From the NCBI GenBank assembly GCA_937868765.1, contig CALMNL010000003.1:496001-560000 (forward strand): a stretch of DNA of 64,000 nt. The letters are read 5' to 3'. Shown in pieces: positions 10,284 to 19,359 of this stretch. The DNA is from an uncultured Desulfatitalea sp. Its GTDB lineage: Bacteria > Desulfobacterota > Desulfobacteria > Desulfobacterales > Desulfosarcinaceae. Each line of letters starts with the position of its first letter. Position 1 is the stretch's first letter. The position numbers and the translations under genes are program-made. The notes beneath the pieces are model-generated. The model was not told the origin of the DNA, made no database searches, and saw nothing but the letters and a program-made list of their open reading frames with translations.

Positions 10284-11606
10284 ATGGAATCTTACAAGCC
10301 CGATGATGACAACTACTGCGAGATCTCCTTTGCCGAAAAGGTACGGCTCTTCTCGCATGACTACCTCAAGTGCTGCGTATATCTGGCGAATGGCTCGCTG
10401 CCGCCGTCGTTCTTCACTAAAAAACTCTATTCCGAGCTGGTTTCCACCTCCCAGGTGCTCGAAGACTTCCTTGATTTCCATGGCGCCAAAAACAATGAAG
10501 AGTGGTATCTATACCGGGAGCTGGCCGCAGCCATCCGTCACCTGAGTCTGGGCGCCTATTCCCAGAAGCACATCTCCAACCGGCTGGTGTTTTATGAGCT
10601 GCCCGAAAGCGATGAATTCCGGTCGGGCGGCCTGCAGGCCGCGGCTTTCCTGAATGCCTGCCTGATGAAATTGGCACCGGTGATCATTTCCGAGGCACAG
10701 CGATTGGGCATTCCCATGCCGACGAGCGCCTTTGGTCCGGAAGACTTCCCGGGCACCACCACCGGCGAGATGCTGCCGTTCAGCATCGACGATGAGGCCA
10801 AGGACCTGCAAAAGAAACATATCGTCAAAATCGCCAGCGAATTTGTTGGCATATCGGCGAAGTTCGACCATCTCGGCTTTTACGAACCTTATGGCATCGA
10901 AGATATCCGGCGGCTGGTGCCTGCCCAGGTGAATGAAGTGGAGATCCGGCGCTTCGAGATGGTGCTGCACAATCTGCAGTCCTCCTTCGACACATACGTC
11001 ATCCATGGCGGTTTCCGGTTCGGCAACCGCAAGCTCAAGAATTTGCGCAGCTATTTTTCGGTGGTTTTCCATCTGCTTCAGATGATGGGCCGTCTGCTGC
11101 ACTTTTATGAGCGCCATCTGCACGAAGCCGGCTATAAGAACACCTATAAAAAGGTGCAGGATCGGCTGGCTTCGCTCATCGATCCCGACCAACTCCTGGC
11201 CCATACCGTCAATTACGGCCTGTACTGGGCATGTCACTACCTGGCCACAGGCAAGGATGTGGCTCGCGAGATTCTCAACGAGAACATCGAACGCGGCCGA
11301 ATCCAGGTGGGCATCCCCGTCAAGCTGGGGTTTCACAGCCGGCCCAGCCTGCTGGTGGCCAAGATCGTCCAGTACTACGGCGGTCAGGTGGAGCTGGTAA
11401 TCGGCGAAGACCGATTCGACGCCAGCAGTGTGCTGGATATCCAGTGGGCGGGCGGCAAGATCCAGAAGGAGAATATCCAGCAGGTCGTGTTCGAAGGCGA
11501 CGTGCGGGCCTTGAACGATATCCAGATCCTGGCCGGCGTCAACTACGGCGAGGACACCATGGGCAAAGGGGTGCCGCTGCCCAAGGAGCTCAAGTATCTG
11601 CGATGA
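10284..11606 (+). CDS. HPr-like domain fused to a large helical domain
   Basis: The first ~340 residues are mostly alpha-helical and match no family I recognise. The last ~95 residues resemble HPr: PVKLGFHSRPSLLVAKIV contains the G-x-H-x-R-P phosphohistidine signature. The stretch DASSVLDIQWAGG sits where HPr carries its regulatory serine. HPr passes phosphate from enzyme I of the phosphotransferase system, but no PTS gene is nearby. The start codon directly follows the sufB-like stop, and ispD starts inside its stop (ATGA), so it is embedded in an Fe-S/isoprenoid transcription unit. No signal peptide. A role as a phosphorylation-responsive regulator is an inference. Confidence 0.75.
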   Translation: MESYKPDDDNYCEISFAEKVRLFSHDYLKCCVYLANGSLPPSFFTKKLYSELVSTSQVLEDFLDFHGAKNNEEWYLYRELAAAIRHLSLGAYSQKHISNRLVFYELPESDEFRSGGLQAAAFLNACLMKLAPVIISEAQRLGIPMPTSAFGPEDFPGTTTGEMLPFSIDDEAKDLQKKHIVKIASEFVGISAKFDHLGFYEPYGIEDIRRLVPAQVNEVEIRRFEMVLHNLQSSFDTYVIHGGFRFGNRKLKNLRSYFSVVFHLLQMMGRLLHFYERHLHEAGYKNTYKKVQDRLASLIDPDQLLAHTVNYGLYWACHYLATGKDVAREILNENIERGRIQVGIPVKLGFHSRPSLLVAKIVQYYGGQVELVIGEDRFDASSVLDIQWAGGKIQKENIQQVVFEGDVRALNDIQILAGVNYGEDTMGKGVPLPKELKYLR

Positions 11607-12298
11607 CGGTCGCCGCTTTGATCGTAGCTGCGGGTCAAGGCCTGCGCATGGGCTCGGATCGGCGTAAACAGTACCTGGATCTGGCCGGCCGGCCGATCCT
11701 GGCGCATACCGTCGAAGCATTTTGCGCCGTTTCCGAGGTGGACCTCATCCTGCTGGCCGTGCCGGCCGAAGAGATCGACTATTGCCGAAATCGGATCATT
11801 AGGTCGTTGGCCGGCACTAAACAGATCCGGCTGGTGCCGGGCGGCGAACGGCGCCAGGACTCGGTGCGCAACGGACTGGCATCGTTGGGTGCCGATGGCC
11901 CCATTGTTCTGATTCATGACGGCGTTCGTCCACTGGTTCGTCCTTCGCTGATCGTCGCCTGCATCGAAGGGGCCCGCAAATGGGGGGCCTGTATCCCCGC
12001 GTTGGAAGTCACCGACACGCTGAAAAAGGCCGACGGGACCGGTACTATCCTGCACACCGTGCCGCGGGGGGGGCTTTACGCCGCCCAGACTCCCCAAGCC
12101 TTTCAAACCGAATTGATCCTGCAGGCGCACCGCCGTGCCGTCCAAGAGGGCTGGCAAGCCACCGACGATGCCTCCCTGGTGGAAAGAATGGGCATTGCCG
12201 TCCACATCATCCCCGGGTCGCGCAGCAACATCAAGATCACCCTGCCGGAGGATCTGCAGTGGGCGAATATGCTTCTCGCCTTCAAAGCGCAGGATTAG
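11603..12298 (+). CDS. ispD: 2-C-methyl-D-erythritol 4-phosphate cytidylyltransferase
   Basis: Second enzyme dedicated to the MEP isoprenoid pathway: it joins CTP and methylerythritol phosphate to give CDP-ME. The 231-residue protein has the N-terminal nucleotide-binding loop ALIVAAGQGLRMGSDRRKQY, VLIHDGVRPLV near residue 100, LYAAQTPQAF near residue 155 and IKITLPEDL at the C-terminus. The ATG at 11603 overlaps the previous stop (ATGA), which indicates translational coupling and excludes the much longer open frame upstream. The Fe-S enzymes IspG/IspH of the same pathway need the Suf products made upstream, a plausible reason for the grouping. Confidence 0.93.
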   Translation: MTVAALIVAAGQGLRMGSDRRKQYLDLAGRPILAHTVEAFCAVSEVDLILLAVPAEEIDYCRNRIIRSLAGTKQIRLVPGGERRQDSVRNGLASLGADGPIVLIHDGVRPLVRPSLIVACIEGARKWGACIPALEVTDTLKKADGTGTILHTVPRGGLYAAQTPQAFQTELILQAHRRAVQEGWQATDDASLVERMGIAVHIIPGSRSNIKITLPEDLQWANMLLAFKAQD

Positions 12299-12319
12299 AA
12301 AAGCTTTTAAAAAGCGTCT

Positions 12320-12823
12320 TCAGTCTACTCGGCTAACTTGATCAAGAATGCTTTGAATCCTTGCGATGGCCTCTTGCGGCGTGGCCGCGGTGCAGACAGA
12401 GCCATGACCCTGGTAAAACTGCAAGCATTGCGATAGGTCATACCCCAGGGTGATAACAGGTTTACCGTGCTTCAAGGCCAGGGCGATTTCCGACAGGGTG
12501 CCGGCACCGCCCGAGCAGGCCACGATTACGTTGCTGCTCAGCACATTGATGACGTTGCGGGCGGAGCCCATGCCGGTGCAGACGGCGACACGGACGAATT
12601 GGCTGGCGTTGGCGGTGTGGGCATCCGGCAAAATGCCGATGGTCAAGCCGCCCGCTTCGGCCGCGCCCCGGGCCGAGGCCTCCATGATGCCGGTGTTGCG
12701 GCCGCCGTTGAGCAGCACCCATCCCTGAAGGGCGATCAAGGCCCCTAGCCGGTAGGCATTTTCACAACTGGCTGCATCCGCCCGGGCGCCACCCATGACT
12801 CCCACTATGCATGGGCGCCTCAT
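12320..12823 (-). CDS. TIGR00725/SLOG-family nucleotide-binding protein
   Basis: The 167-residue Rossmann-like protein has VGVMGGARADAAS at the N-terminus, GGRNTGIMEASARGA near residue 40 and CSGGAGTLSEIALALKHGKP near residue 107. These are the dinucleotide/phosphate-binding loops of the TIGR00725 family, relatives of the lysine decarboxylase-like LOG proteins. The PGGxGTxxE motif of LOG is here SGGAGTLSE. Substrate unknown. Its start overlaps the yvcK stop by four bases, so the two are co-transcribed. Its stop faces ispD convergently with a 21-base gap. Confidence 0.82.
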   Translation of the reverse strand: MRRPCIVGVMGGARADAASCENAYRLGALIALQGWVLLNGGRNTGIMEASARGAAEAGGLTIGILPDAHTANASQFVRVAVCTGMGSARNVINVLSSNVIVACSGGAGTLSEIALALKHGKPVITLGYDLSQCLQFYQGHGSVCTAATPQEAIARIQSILDQVSRVD

Positions 12824-13824
12824 TCCTTATTCTCCTGGAAAAAGATCGTTTGCAGCAAAGCCGCCAGTTTGCGTGGATGGTGGCGCAACACGGCACCGTC
12901 GGATTCCAGCAGATCACCGGAAAATACCGTGCGCTTGGACCAGAAGGGGTTTTCGGGGTCCAGACGGACGCATTCCGATTTCTGCTCATGGTACATGCGG
13001 CAGATCTCTTCCGACGGCAAGCGGCTGTTGTAGACCACGCCGTCCACACTTCTTTTCAGGTATGCTTCCAGGCGATCTACGAAATCCGGAGCCTCGAAAT
13101 TGTGGGTCTCGCCGAATTTGGTCATCAAGTTCACAATATGGATCAGGCGGGCTTTGCTGGTCCGCAAGGCGTCTGCCACACCCGGCACGACCAGGTTGGG
13201 TATGATGCTGGTGAAAAGATCGCCGGGCCCGAGCAGAATATAGTCGGCGGCGGTGATGGCCTTGATCACCGGCGGGTAAACATGTATCGTATCCGAGTGG
13301 TGGGGGACCAGGAAGACATCGCGAATCTTCTCTCGCTGGTGGCCGCGGGGCATATCGATGGCCTGCTCGCCGAAAATCCGGGAGCCATCGGTGAGTTCGG
13401 CTACCAGTGTGGCCGGGTCGGTGGTTACCGGCAATATGGTCCCCTTGGCTTCCAGGATCTCGCATAAAGCCGCAACACCCGAAGGGAAGCTGCCTGTGTA
13501 GCGCGACAGCATGGTCAGCAGCATGTTGCCGGCGTTGTGACCAATCAGGCGGGCATCTTTTTCGAATCGCTTCTGGAGAATGGTGCGGGCGAAGGTGTGG
13601 TGGGGCGAGAGAGCGACCACGCATTTAAGGATATCGCCGGGCGGCAAAATGCCGAGTTCATCGCGCAGGCGGCCTGTGCTGCCGCCGCTGTCCATCATGG
13701 AAACGACGGCGGTGATGGAGATTCCTTCCATTTCCCGCAGCCCCGATAGCAAGGCGAACTGACCGGAACCGCCGCCGATGGTGACCACATGGACCGGAGC
13801 AGCGTCATTTGGGGGTGCATTCAT
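12820..13824 (-). CDS. YvcK/CofD-family gluconeogenesis factor
   Basis: The 334-residue protein belongs to the YvcK branch of the CofD fold, which binds UDP-N-acetylglucosamine and influences cell shape and growth on gluconeogenic carbon in bacteria where it was studied. Family motifs are TIGGGSGQFALLSGLR at the N-terminus, MMDSGGSTGRLRDELG near residue 42, and IGHNAGNMLLTML near residue 95. The start is set at 13824 because AAGGAAA lies upstream. The longer in-frame extension to 13878 runs into a dispersed repeat and is rejected. It overlaps the following TIGR00725 gene by four bases. Confidence 0.88.
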   Translation of the reverse strand: MNAPPNDAAPVHVVTIGGGSGQFALLSGLREMEGISITAVVSMMDSGGSTGRLRDELGILPPGDILKCVVALSPHHTFARTILQKRFEKDARLIGHNAGNMLLTMLSRYTGSFPSGVAALCEILEAKGTILPVTTDPATLVAELTDGSRIFGEQAIDMPRGHQREKIRDVFLVPHHSDTIHVYPPVIKAITAADYILLGPGDLFTSIIPNLVVPGVADALRTSKARLIHIVNLMTKFGETHNFEAPDFVDRLEAYLKRSVDGVVYNSRLPSEEICRMYHEQKSECVRLDPENPFWSKRTVFSGDLLESDGAVLRHHPRKLAALLQTIFFQENKE

Positions 13825-13844
13825 GCGCTTGTCGCTTTCCTTGG

Positions 13845-13991
13845 CAGGCTGTTGTAAAACTTCGCCTGAGGCCGCCATGCGGCGTTGCGCGGTTTTAAAA
13901 AAATGCTCACATACTGCGTGTGTATGCTGCGCTTTTCGAACACCGTGCGCCTTGCCTGACGGCCTTATTCTTGTTTTTCAACAGCCTGTTA
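13845..13991 (+). repeat. Dispersed intergenic repeat, copy B
   Basis: This is the best-preserved copy. The ends are inverted repeats: CAGGCTGTTGTAAAAC on the left and GTTTTTCAACAGCCTG on the right, 15 of 16 bases complementary. Inside are CTTCGCCT, GCCGCCATGCGGCGTTGCG, ATGCTGCGCTTTTCG and GCCTTGCCTGACGGCC. It lies just upstream of yvcK and about 240 bases upstream of the thioredoxin-reductase fusion gene. Confidence 0.75.
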
Positions 13992-14155
13992 GATTCGATG
14001 GCCTGACAGGCTGCGCCGAATGTATCCTTATGTAAGAGATACATGGCAGATTCGAACTGATCGATCCTGCGACATTTTATTTCAAATTGCAATGCGCGAA
14101 TGGATGGGGGAACGAGCAAAACCGCTGCGCCCCCAGCGAGCCTCCCTGCACCGAG

Positions 14156-14184
14156 TTGACAACAAGAGGGCCGAATCGCATCTT
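14156..14184 (+). promoter_or_regulatory. Possible promoter of the TrxR fusion gene
   Basis: TTGACA at 14156-14161 is consensus, but the best hexamer 17 bases later (CATCTT) is poor. The gap 13992-14231 otherwise holds only an inverted GCCTGACAGGC motif near 14000. The call rests mainly on position. Confidence 0.3.
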
Positions 14185-14231
14185 ATGGCCGTTTTTGAAG
14201 CCCAACTCATTGTAAATGAAAGGAGTTCAAC

Positions 14232-15866
14232 ATGGCTTTGGGATTGGATCGTGGTGAGAAGGCGGCCCAGGACGCCCAGCAGGCGTTCCTGCAGCAGTTG
14301 AAACGTACCTTTGCTTCGCTTCCCCGAGAGATTCCGCTGCTGCTGTTCGTGCAGCGCGGCAAAGAAGATGTCTTCGTGGATGCTTGCCGCCAGGTGGTGC
14401 GCGCCTTCAGAGGGTTGACCGACAAGATTACGCTCAAGGAGTATAATCTGGATCACGAGCTGGCGGCCAAACACAATGTGGACAGCTCTCCCACGCTGCT
14501 GATCGATCCAGACCATTATAATATCCGGTGGCTGGGCGCGCCCATGGGCGAGGAGGGCCGCTCTTTTCTGGAAGCTATGTTGCTCGTCGGCAACGGCAAG
14601 GCCGATTTGGGCGAGCAGTCTCTCAAGGTGCTCGATCATCTGGACGGTCCGCGCCTGGTGAAGATATTCGTCAGTCCCACCTGCCCTTACTGCCCCCAGC
14701 AGGTGGTCAACGGGCTCAAGGCCGCCATCCAGAAGCCTGAGCTGGTATCGCTTGAAATCATCGATATCCAATGCCGTCCAGATCTGGCCGATCAATATGG
14801 CGCCCAGAGCGTGCCCCAGGCATATGCCAACGATGTGCTCATCGGTCAGGGCGCCCAACAGGAAGAAGTGTTTCTATCCTCCCTGGTCAAACTGGCTCCG
14901 CAAACCATCTTCATTCCCGAAAGCACTGAAAAAGTGGTTCATACCGATGTGGTCATCGTGGGCGGCGGACCCGCCGGGCTCACCGCAGGCATCTATACCG
15001 AACGCAGCGGGTTGCGCACTGCGGTGATCGAACGGGACGCCCTGGGCGGGCAGGTGGCACTGACCCCTATCGTGGAAAACTATCCGGGGTTTACCCAGGT
15101 AGGCGGCAAGACACTGGTGGACATCATGGTGAGCCATGCCCTGCAATATGTACAGATCTTCCAAGGCGAGGAAGTTCTGGATGTCAAGCCGGGCGACCCC
15201 ATCGAAGTGACCACCACCCGTCGAAAGTTCTTCACCCGCACCTTGCTGCTGGCCACTGGCGCCAACCACCGCCATCTGGGCGTACCGGGCGAACAGCAGT
15301 TTTCCGGTCGGGGGGTGAGCTATTGTGCCACCTGTGACGGACCGCTTTTTAAAGGGCGCAAAGTAATCATGGTGGGCGGCGGTAATTCGGCGGTCACCGA
15401 GGCACTTTACCTCAAGCATATGGGGGTGGATGTCACCCTGGTGCATCGCCGGGATCGTTTGCGGGCACAGGATGTGCTGGCTAACCAGCTGCCGGCTGCC
15501 GGTATTTCCATCATGTATGATACCGAGATCAAAGCCATCGAGGGCCGAGAAAAGGTCCAGCGGGTGCGGCTGATCAATTCCAAGTCCGGCAAGAGCAGCG
15601 ACTTGGCCGTGGATGGCGTCTTCATCGCCATCGGCTATGAGCCGGCTGTGGCCTTGGCCCGGAAGATCGGCGTCGAATTGAACGAGGAGGGTTACATCAA
15701 GCACGATGCCTTCCACCGTACGAACATACCCGGCATCTACTCGGCCGGTGATGTGGAGGGTGGCTACAAACAGATCGTCACGGCCACCGGTCAGGGCGCC
15801 GCAGCCGCCATGACGATTTTCGAGGATTTGATCAATCCCTACTGGAAGATGGCCGAAGCCTCCTGA
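14232..15866 (+). CDS. Thioredoxin reductase fused to tandem thioredoxin folds
   Basis: The 544-residue protein has two thioredoxin-like folds (residues ~1-220) followed by a complete thioredoxin-reductase module (~235-544). The first fold lacks a CxxC. The second has C151-P-Y-C154. The reductase part has FAD-binding VGGGPAGLTAGIY (G244 region), the disulfide C365-A-T-C368, NADPH-binding MVGGGNSAVTEA and the terminal IYSAGDVEGG. The order resembles AhpF, in which the N-terminal domain relays electrons from the TrxR module to a partner protein. The partner is not encoded here. GAAAGGAG lies upstream of the ATG. Expected to be cytoplasmic. Confidence 0.9.
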   Translation: MALGLDRGEKAAQDAQQAFLQQLKRTFASLPREIPLLLFVQRGKEDVFVDACRQVVRAFRGLTDKITLKEYNLDHELAAKHNVDSSPTLLIDPDHYNIRWLGAPMGEEGRSFLEAMLLVGNGKADLGEQSLKVLDHLDGPRLVKIFVSPTCPYCPQQVVNGLKAAIQKPELVSLEIIDIQCRPDLADQYGAQSVPQAYANDVLIGQGAQQEEVFLSSLVKLAPQTIFIPESTEKVVHTDVVIVGGGPAGLTAGIYTERSGLRTAVIERDALGGQVALTPIVENYPGFTQVGGKTLVDIMVSHALQYVQIFQGEEVLDVKPGDPIEVTTTRRKFFTRTLLLATGANHRHLGVPGEQQFSGRGVSYCATCDGPLFKGRKVIMVGGGNSAVTEALYLKHMGVDVTLVHRRDRLRAQDVLANQLPAAGISIMYDTEIKAIEGREKVQRVRLINSKSGKSSDLAVDGVFIAIGYEPAVALARKIGVELNEEGYIKHDAFHRTNIPGIYSAGDVEGGYKQIVTATGQGAAAAMTIFEDLINPYWKMAEAS

Positions 15867-15994
15867 TCCGGCTTCCAGACGCGTTTGTCGAAATCATTAA
15901 AGATTATAGGGCGACAGGCCGATGGCTGTGGGGATGGCGTGAAGCTTTTCGGGGTGCACGCCATAACCCCAATTTCTGATCAAGGAGTCTACCT

Positions 15995-16195
15995 ATGGCG
16001 GTGGGGATCGTTCGTTCCTTCAACGACGAGCAGGGATACGGTTTCATCGAAACCGACGAAGGTGAATTTTTCTTTGTACACCACAGTGTTATCGAAATGG
16101 AGGGATTCCGAACCCTGGCCAGAGGGGATAAGGTTATTTTTGATGTCACCATCACGCGGCGGGGCCAGGAAGCGGCTCACGTGCGCAAGATCTGA
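15995..16195 (+). CDS. Cold-shock-domain protein
   Basis: A 66-residue single-domain OB-fold protein that binds single-stranded RNA or DNA. The RNP1-like motif GYGFIET and the RNP2-like motif FFFVHHSVI are in place, and the N-terminus GIVRSFNDEQ fits the family. AAGGAG lies 10 bases before the ATG. It stands alone, downstream of the thioredoxin-reductase fusion and facing aroQ. Whether it responds to cold cannot be told from sequence. Confidence 0.9.
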   Translation: MAVGIVRSFNDEQGYGFIETDEGEFFFVHHSVIEMEGFRTLARGDKVIFDVTITRRGQEAAHVRKI

Positions 16196-16273
16196 CACGG
16201 CCTGGACCCTGCCGGATGCTGAAGGCCGATGCCGGAGCGCCGGTACCCCCAAATGTGGTTCGGTATCAAAGCC

Positions 16274-16744
16274 TTATGGCTGATCCGTGGTTCCTAGAAT
16301 CCGGGCCAGCGCCCGCAATGCCAGATAGTAACCGTTGACCCCCAACCCCACAATCTGACCCGTAACCACATCCGCCATCAGGGATTTGTGACGAAACGCC
16401 TCGCGTTTATGGATGTTGGATAAGTGCACTTCGATGATGGGCACCGATAAGATCGCGATGGCGTCGCGGATGGCGATACTGGTGTGGGTATATGCCGCTG
16501 GATTGATGATCATTCCATCGATCTTTCCCAAAGACGCCTGCAGTTTGTCGACGATGGCCCCCTCGTGGTTGGACTGAAAGCAGCTCACTTCCAAACCCGA
16601 TTGACGGCCCATGGCAACGAGTTGCGTGTCGATTTCAACCAGGCCGGTGCGACCGTACAACTCGGGTTCGCGCAGACCGAGCATGTTCAGATTGGGGCCG
16701 TGGATCACGAGCACAGGCAGCATCACTTTTTTTATTTTTCCCAT
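16274..16744 (-). CDS. aroQ: 3-dehydroquinate dehydratase, type II
   Basis: This enzyme catalyses the third step of the shikimate pathway. The 156-residue length is that of the dodecameric type II enzyme. Motifs present are VIHGPNLNMLGLREPELYG (catalytic Tyr), QSNHEGAIVDKL, IINPAAYTHTS with its conserved Asn, and IEVHLSNIHKREAFRHKS with the catalytic His. The ATG overlaps the rpe stop by one base, so it is translationally coupled as the last gene of the long minus-strand block. An internal ATG at 16723 is an alternative start. Confidence 0.94.
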   Translation of the reverse strand: MGKIKKVMLPVLVIHGPNLNMLGLREPELYGRTGLVEIDTQLVAMGRQSGLEVSCFQSNHEGAIVDKLQASLGKIDGMIINPAAYTHTSIAIRDAIAILSVPIIEVHLSNIHKREAFRHKSLMADVVTGQIVGLGVNGYYLALRALARILGTTDQP

Positions 16745-17403
16745 TATTCCCCCGATCCGCCGGTTTTCAAACGGGAAATCTTCCGGGCATAGTCGCCACT
16801 GCCGAAAACGGCTGACCCGGCCACGAGCACATCGGCGCCGGCCCGAACAACTTCGGCGACCGTGCGGTCATTGACCCCGCCGTCGATTTCAATCAAGGTT
16901 TTCAACCCCTGTCCATCGATGAGGGCCCGCAAACGACGGATTTTTTCCAGGCTGGCGGTGATGAATTTCTGACCGCCGAAACCCGGGTTGACGCTCATGA
17001 TCAGCACCACGTCCAGGTCGGCGAGCATCCATTCGAGGGCGGACAAGGGGGTGGCCGGATTCAGTACGGCCCCAGCCTTGGCACCCTTTTCCTTTATCAA
17101 ATGGATGGTGCGATGCAAGTGGGGGCACGTCTCCACCTGTGCGGTGATGATGTCGGCACCGGCTTTTACGAATGCCTCGATATAGGCATCCGGATTTTCG
17201 ATCATCAGATGCACATCCACCGGCAGGCGCGTCGAACGGCGAACCGCTTCGACCACCAGGGGGCCCATGGTGATATTGGGAACAAAGTGGCCGTCCATGA
17301 CATCCACATGGATCCAATCGGCGCCCGCTTTTTCCACGGCGCGGATTTCACTGCCCAATTGCGTAAAGTCGGCGGAAAGGATGGAGGGGGCGATCAATGG
17401 CAT
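16744..17403 (-). CDS. rpe: Ribulose-phosphate 3-epimerase
   Basis: Interconverts ribulose 5-phosphate and xylulose 5-phosphate in the pentose phosphate pathway. This is a 219-residue TIM barrel with [32 protein letters not shown] (metal-binding His and Asp), [20 protein letters not shown] and EIDGGVND. The ATG at 17403 has GGAG 9 bases upstream; the longer frame would need a TTG start and is less likely. It lies 41 bases after the PASTA gene and overlaps aroQ by one base. Confidence 0.94.
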   Translation of the reverse strand: MPLIAPSILSADFTQLGSEIRAVEKAGADWIHVDVMDGHFVPNITMGPLVVEAVRRSTRLPVDVHLMIENPDAYIEAFVKAGADIITAQVETCPHLHRTIHLIKEKGAKAGAVLNPATPLSALEWMLADLDVVLIMSVNPGFGGQKFITASLEKIRRLRALIDGQGLKTLIEIDGGVNDRTVAEVVRAGADVLVAGSAVFGSGDYARKISRLKTGGSGE

Positions 17404-17444
17404 GGGGCGTATCTCCAATTATTGGGCTGAGGCACGATAGCAGC

Positions 17445-18410
17445 CTATTCGTAATGGGTGGTTTGGATCAGTTCGTCATCCACATAGAGAAAAAGGGTGC
17501 CGGGCTTCGTTCCAGGTAACAGAAGCCATATTTCACAATCTGGTTTGACGAAGTCATCGAATAAAACCATAGAAGAACCCAACTGGTTGAGCCGCACACG
17601 GATGTATGAATTCAAAACACCTGGTGCAGTGCGGTGACGAAAAAGGCGCATCGCCTCTCGGCGGCTTCCGGTACCTGGCCTCGGGTCATGATTCACGCTG
17701 AAGGCCACGGTACTGCCTGCGAGCACGGGATATCCGGCCACCGGCTGGTGATCCGCCACCGCGCCCTCCGCAAGGCCGACCTCCCGAATAGATCGAATCA
17801 CACCGCTTGTCAAATGGAGCTTTTCAATGATTTTCATGGCCTGATCAAATGCCAGGTTGCGTAGATCCGGCATGACCATGACCTTGGGCGGCGGCCCCGC
17901 ACTGATCAGCAGGTCCACGGTATCTCCGCGCAGGCCCCGGGTGCCGCCGCGAGGATACTGGGAAATGATCTCCTCTTTGGGTGTGGCTGGATCGCAGGCG
18001 TAACTCAGGTTCCCCTGGCGCAGATCGTTGTCGTCAAGAAAGATGCGGGCCTGGGCAAGACCGACACCTGCGATATTGGGCAGGACGACGTTTTGGGCGC
18101 CTTTGGAGATGACGATACGCACATCCCGACCGCGTTTGATTTGGCTGCCCGGAGCGGGATCCTGGTAGATGACATGGTGCTTGGGAACATCCGGGTTGTA
18201 TTCGGAGCCCTTGACCTTGGTATTCAGCCCCAGGTCGGAAAGCCGCTCCAGCGTCTGGACCACCTCTTTGCCCACCAGGTCAGGTACCACCACCGTGTCT
18301 TCACTTCGGATCAGCCAGCGCAGCGTCAGGTAGGTGGCGCCAGCGCTCGTGATGACGAACAGTGCCATCAGCAGCATGATTCGGGCGATGCGTTTGAGCA
18401 TGGCGGTCAT
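17445..18410 (-). CDS. PASTA-domain membrane protein
   Basis: The 321-residue protein has one N-terminal membrane segment (residues ~9-33) and three extracytoplasmic PASTA repeats: VVPDLVGKEVVQTLERL, VLPNIAGVGLAQARIFL and VMPDLRNLAFDQAMKII. A ~80-residue C-terminal extension follows. PASTA repeats bind peptidoglycan fragments or mediate cell-wall interactions. Here they are not attached to a kinase or a penicillin-binding protein, a stand-alone form common in Desulfobacterota. It follows the TPR gene by three bases in the same operon. The partner is unknown. Confidence 0.85.
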   Translation of the reverse strand: MTAMLKRIARIMLLMALFVITSAGATYLTLRWLIRSEDTVVVPDLVGKEVVQTLERLSDLGLNTKVKGSEYNPDVPKHHVIYQDPAPGSQIKRGRDVRIVISKGAQNVVLPNIAGVGLAQARIFLDDNDLRQGNLSYACDPATPKEEIISQYPRGGTRGLRGDTVDLLISAGPPPKVMVMPDLRNLAFDQAMKIIEKLHLTSGVIRSIREVGLAEGAVADHQPVAGYPVLAGSTVAFSVNHDPRPGTGSRREAMRLFRHRTAPGVLNSYIRVRLNQLGSSMVLFDDFVKPDCEIWLLLPGTKPGTLFLYVDDELIQTTHYE

Positions 18411-18413
18411 GTC

Positions 18414-19358
18414 TTAAAAATTGAAGCGGACAGCCACCACAACGCCGTCCGTCAAGCTTCGGGAGTTCTGCGGCGGCAGGGCGCCGAGGTTGATGCGCAT
18501 CTGTTGCCTCAACCGGTCCACGAAATCCTGCTGGTGCGCCCGATTAAATTTGTGGGCGTCGCTGATCGCGCCATAGATGTTCGCGGTGTAGAATCCCAAG
18601 CCGGCGATGCTCAGCAAGACACCCAGGGCATCGAGGTCGTTGTCGAAGGACTCATAGGCGGCCACGAACAAGCCTGCATTTACCACCAGGGCGGCCAGGG
18701 CATCCTCGTATCGGCCACAGTAGAGTTGCCCCGCGCCCGGCACGATTGAAAGAGATCCAGCCAGTGCAGGGCTTTTCCGGGGGATCGCATCGGCGCGGGC
18801 CAGCGCGGCTTCGAGCGCTTCGACATTCAGGCGCCTGCGGCCTTCCGCAGAGATGCGGCCGAAGGCGTAGCCTGCACCGCTCCAATCCATCTGGTCGATG
18901 TGGATCCAGCCGATGCGCAGATAGGCACTGTCCCGCAAGGCAGGGTCATCGGTTCTGGTGATCAGTGTCTGCATCTCGAGAACGGCAAGGTTGGGATTGC
19001 CCATGCGGGCATGGCATTCAGCAGCCATGAAATGGGCATCCAGGGCCACCGGGTCCGGTGGTTCCAGTCGTGTCAGCTCATTGAAGCGCTTCAGCGCCGT
19101 CGAAGGTTCGCCGGCTTGCAGGAAGGCCCGGGCGGCGTCGAAAAGCGCCCGGCGCCGTTCGGGTGCCTGCGGAAAAAAGTAGGCAAAGCGTTCGAACTCT
19201 TCCGCGGCACGCAGAAATTGGCCCTGCTCGTAAAGCTGCCGGGCGTATTGCAGTTGCCGAGGGGCATCGATGACCAGCGGCTCGGCCCAAGCCGCGGTCA
19301 TGGAGAACATCCACGCGGCCAGGGCCCACACCCATGGCCTGAAGAAAGGGGCCGTCAT
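18414..19358 (-). CDS. Secreted TPR protein with hydrophobic C-terminal region
   Basis: The start at 19358 gives a 314-residue protein with a signal peptide ending near AWAEP. Residues ~35-180 are helical repeats of TPR type (QYARQLYEQGQFLRAAEEFERF and similar units). The last third contains SIVPGAGQLYCGRYEDALAA followed by two hydrophobic helices, a pattern like the DUF5683-type PGxGQxYxGR membrane domain. It starts one base after the YidD-like stop. This points to an envelope-associated partner in the same operon, perhaps linked to secretion. No specific function can be assigned. Confidence 0.72.
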   Translation of the reverse strand: MTAPFFRPWVWALAAWMFSMTAAWAEPLVIDAPRQLQYARQLYEQGQFLRAAEEFERFAYFFPQAPERRRALFDAARAFLQAGEPSTALKRFNELTRLEPPDPVALDAHFMAAECHARMGNPNLAVLEMQTLITRTDDPALRDSAYLRIGWIHIDQMDWSGAGYAFGRISAEGRRRLNVEALEAALARADAIPRKSPALAGSLSIVPGAGQLYCGRYEDALAALVVNAGLFVAAYESFDNDLDALGVLLSIAGLGFYTANIYGAISDAHKFNRAHQQDFVDRLRQQMRINLGALPPQNSRSLTDGVVVAVRFNF

Positions 19359-19359
19359 G

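Noticed and set aside
11231-11602. Extended N-terminus for ispD
   Set aside because: The extra ~124 residues lie antiphase within the HPr-fusion gene. ATG 11603 overlaps its stop in the usual ATGA manner.
13825-13878. N-terminal extension of yvcK
   Set aside because: The added codons come from the dispersed repeat; family sequence starts after 13824.
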